NCBI RefSeq assembly: GCF_019399895.1
Contig: NC_091873.1
Location: 6,747,501 to 6,811,500, forward strand
Direction of reading: 5' to 3'
DNA from: Cardiocondyla obscurior
Taxonomy: Eukaryota; Arthropoda; Insecta; Hymenoptera; Formicidae
DNA length: 64,000 bases
The notes beneath the pieces were generated by a model that did not search any database, was not told where the DNA came from, and saw only the letters and a program-made list of their open reading frames with translations. Shown here one piece after another: positions 63,701-64,000 of the stretch. Numbering within the stretch: the stretch's first letter is position 1; each line of letters starts with the position of its first letter. The position numbers and the translations under genes are program-made.

Positions 63701-63889
63701 GCAGAACTCTCTTGCCGATCCTGCTCGCCGCCGCGGCGACGATGGACTCGGTCATACCTGTGGAAAATCATGATTGCGGTTACCGACGATTTAACATAAA
63801 ATTTTAGTCTTTTAAAACCTTGACTGATAAAAATCAATACCTGTTCCCACGACGACAACGTCGTACTCAGTTGGCAGGTCATCCTCCAT
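60733..63889 (-). CDS. Rep: Rab escort protein (Rab geranylgeranyltransferase component A), 11 exons
   Basis: Binds newly made Rab GTPases in the cytosol and presents them to Rab geranylgeranyltransferase (CHM/REP family, GDI superfamily). Exons (minus strand, 5' to 3'): 63889-63841, 63757-63691, 63272-63078, 62993-62807, 62686-62449, 62369-62147, 61938-61732, 61631-61507, 61426-61266, 61140-60970, 60909-60733. They sum to 1800 nt, giving 599 aa (human REP1 is about 650). Visible family blocks: an N-terminal dinucleotide-fold-like segment YDVVVVGTGMTESIVAAAAS (residues 9-28), LHLDSNEYYGG, then RYAEF, VPCSRADVF, VEKRMLM, LGRYGNTPFLWPMYG, GELPQCFCR, AVFGGIYCLKR and AKNIFKSMYPDEDF. The acidic C-terminus ends EEE and has no prenylation motif. 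The last intron has a GC donor (cag|gcatgt). The start is the ATG that opens the GDI fold. The tail-to-tail neighbour region is AT-rich and empty. Confidence 0.95.
62711..62766. repeat. (TG)n(TA)n microsatellite in Rep intron 4
   Basis: tgtgtgtgtgtgcgtgtgtg followed by tatatata runs, between Rep exons 4 and 5. Confidence 0.85.
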
Positions 63890-64000
63890 GGTTATCGCCC
63901 ACGGGACCGAATTGGGTACAAAGTGCGGCAGTCGGAGCTGCGATAGTTGAGAGGTCTGAGTCCCACGGCGAGTCGGGCACAGGTCGATCTCAGTTCATTC

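Overview
The window looks like nuclear DNA from a hymenopteran insect, probably an ant. This rests on spliced genes with short GT-AG introns, an insect-type Spitz EGF ligand, AT-rich gene-bearing DNA next to long CpG-rich intergenic DNA full of A/T tracts, and many small palindromic (foldback/MITE) elements. The species cannot be named from the sequence alone, and no prokaryotic features are seen.

Layout. Positions 1-31,460 carry no gene I can support. This stretch holds hairpin elements, a large inverted repeat (9,530-12,222) with a third partial copy at 18,457, AT-rich tandem arrays, retroelement 3' ends, and one insert bounded by an exact 25-bp repeat. Positions 31,461-63,889 are gene-rich: an ICE1-like gene (+, 40,567-47,519), spitz (-, 49,812-51,085), TACO1 (+, 54,031-55,089), PINX1 (-, 55,141-57,918) and the Rab escort protein gene Rep (-, 60,733-63,889).

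The most striking structure is a direct segmental duplication. Copy A (31,461-41,626) and copy B (52,179-58,978) each held the block TACO1 -> <- PINX1 / ICE1 5' end. The copies have decayed in a complementary way. In copy A, TACO1 is a fragment and PINX1 has nonsense, frameshift and deletion damage, while ICE1 is intact. In copy B, TACO1 is intact and PINX1 is complete apart from one 2-bp frameshift, while ICE1 is only a 5' remnant. Each gene of the block therefore has at most one working copy, and TACO1 and PINX1 have in effect moved to the far side of spitz. Because intact ICE1 runs past the duplicated segment, A is probably the parental locus and B the daughter. The breakpoints touch foldback elements.

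The genes act in unrelated pathways: TACO1 in mitochondrial translation of COX1, PINX1 in nucleolar/ribosome and telomerase biology, ICE1 in snRNA transcription by the little elongation complex, Spitz in EGFR signalling, and Rep in Rab prenylation. No functional cluster is implied. TACO1 and PINX1 are convergent, 51 bp apart, and PINX1 and ICE1 are divergent from a shared roughly 0.5-kb promoter. All exon coordinates were read by eye and were checked by phase and total-length arithmetic.
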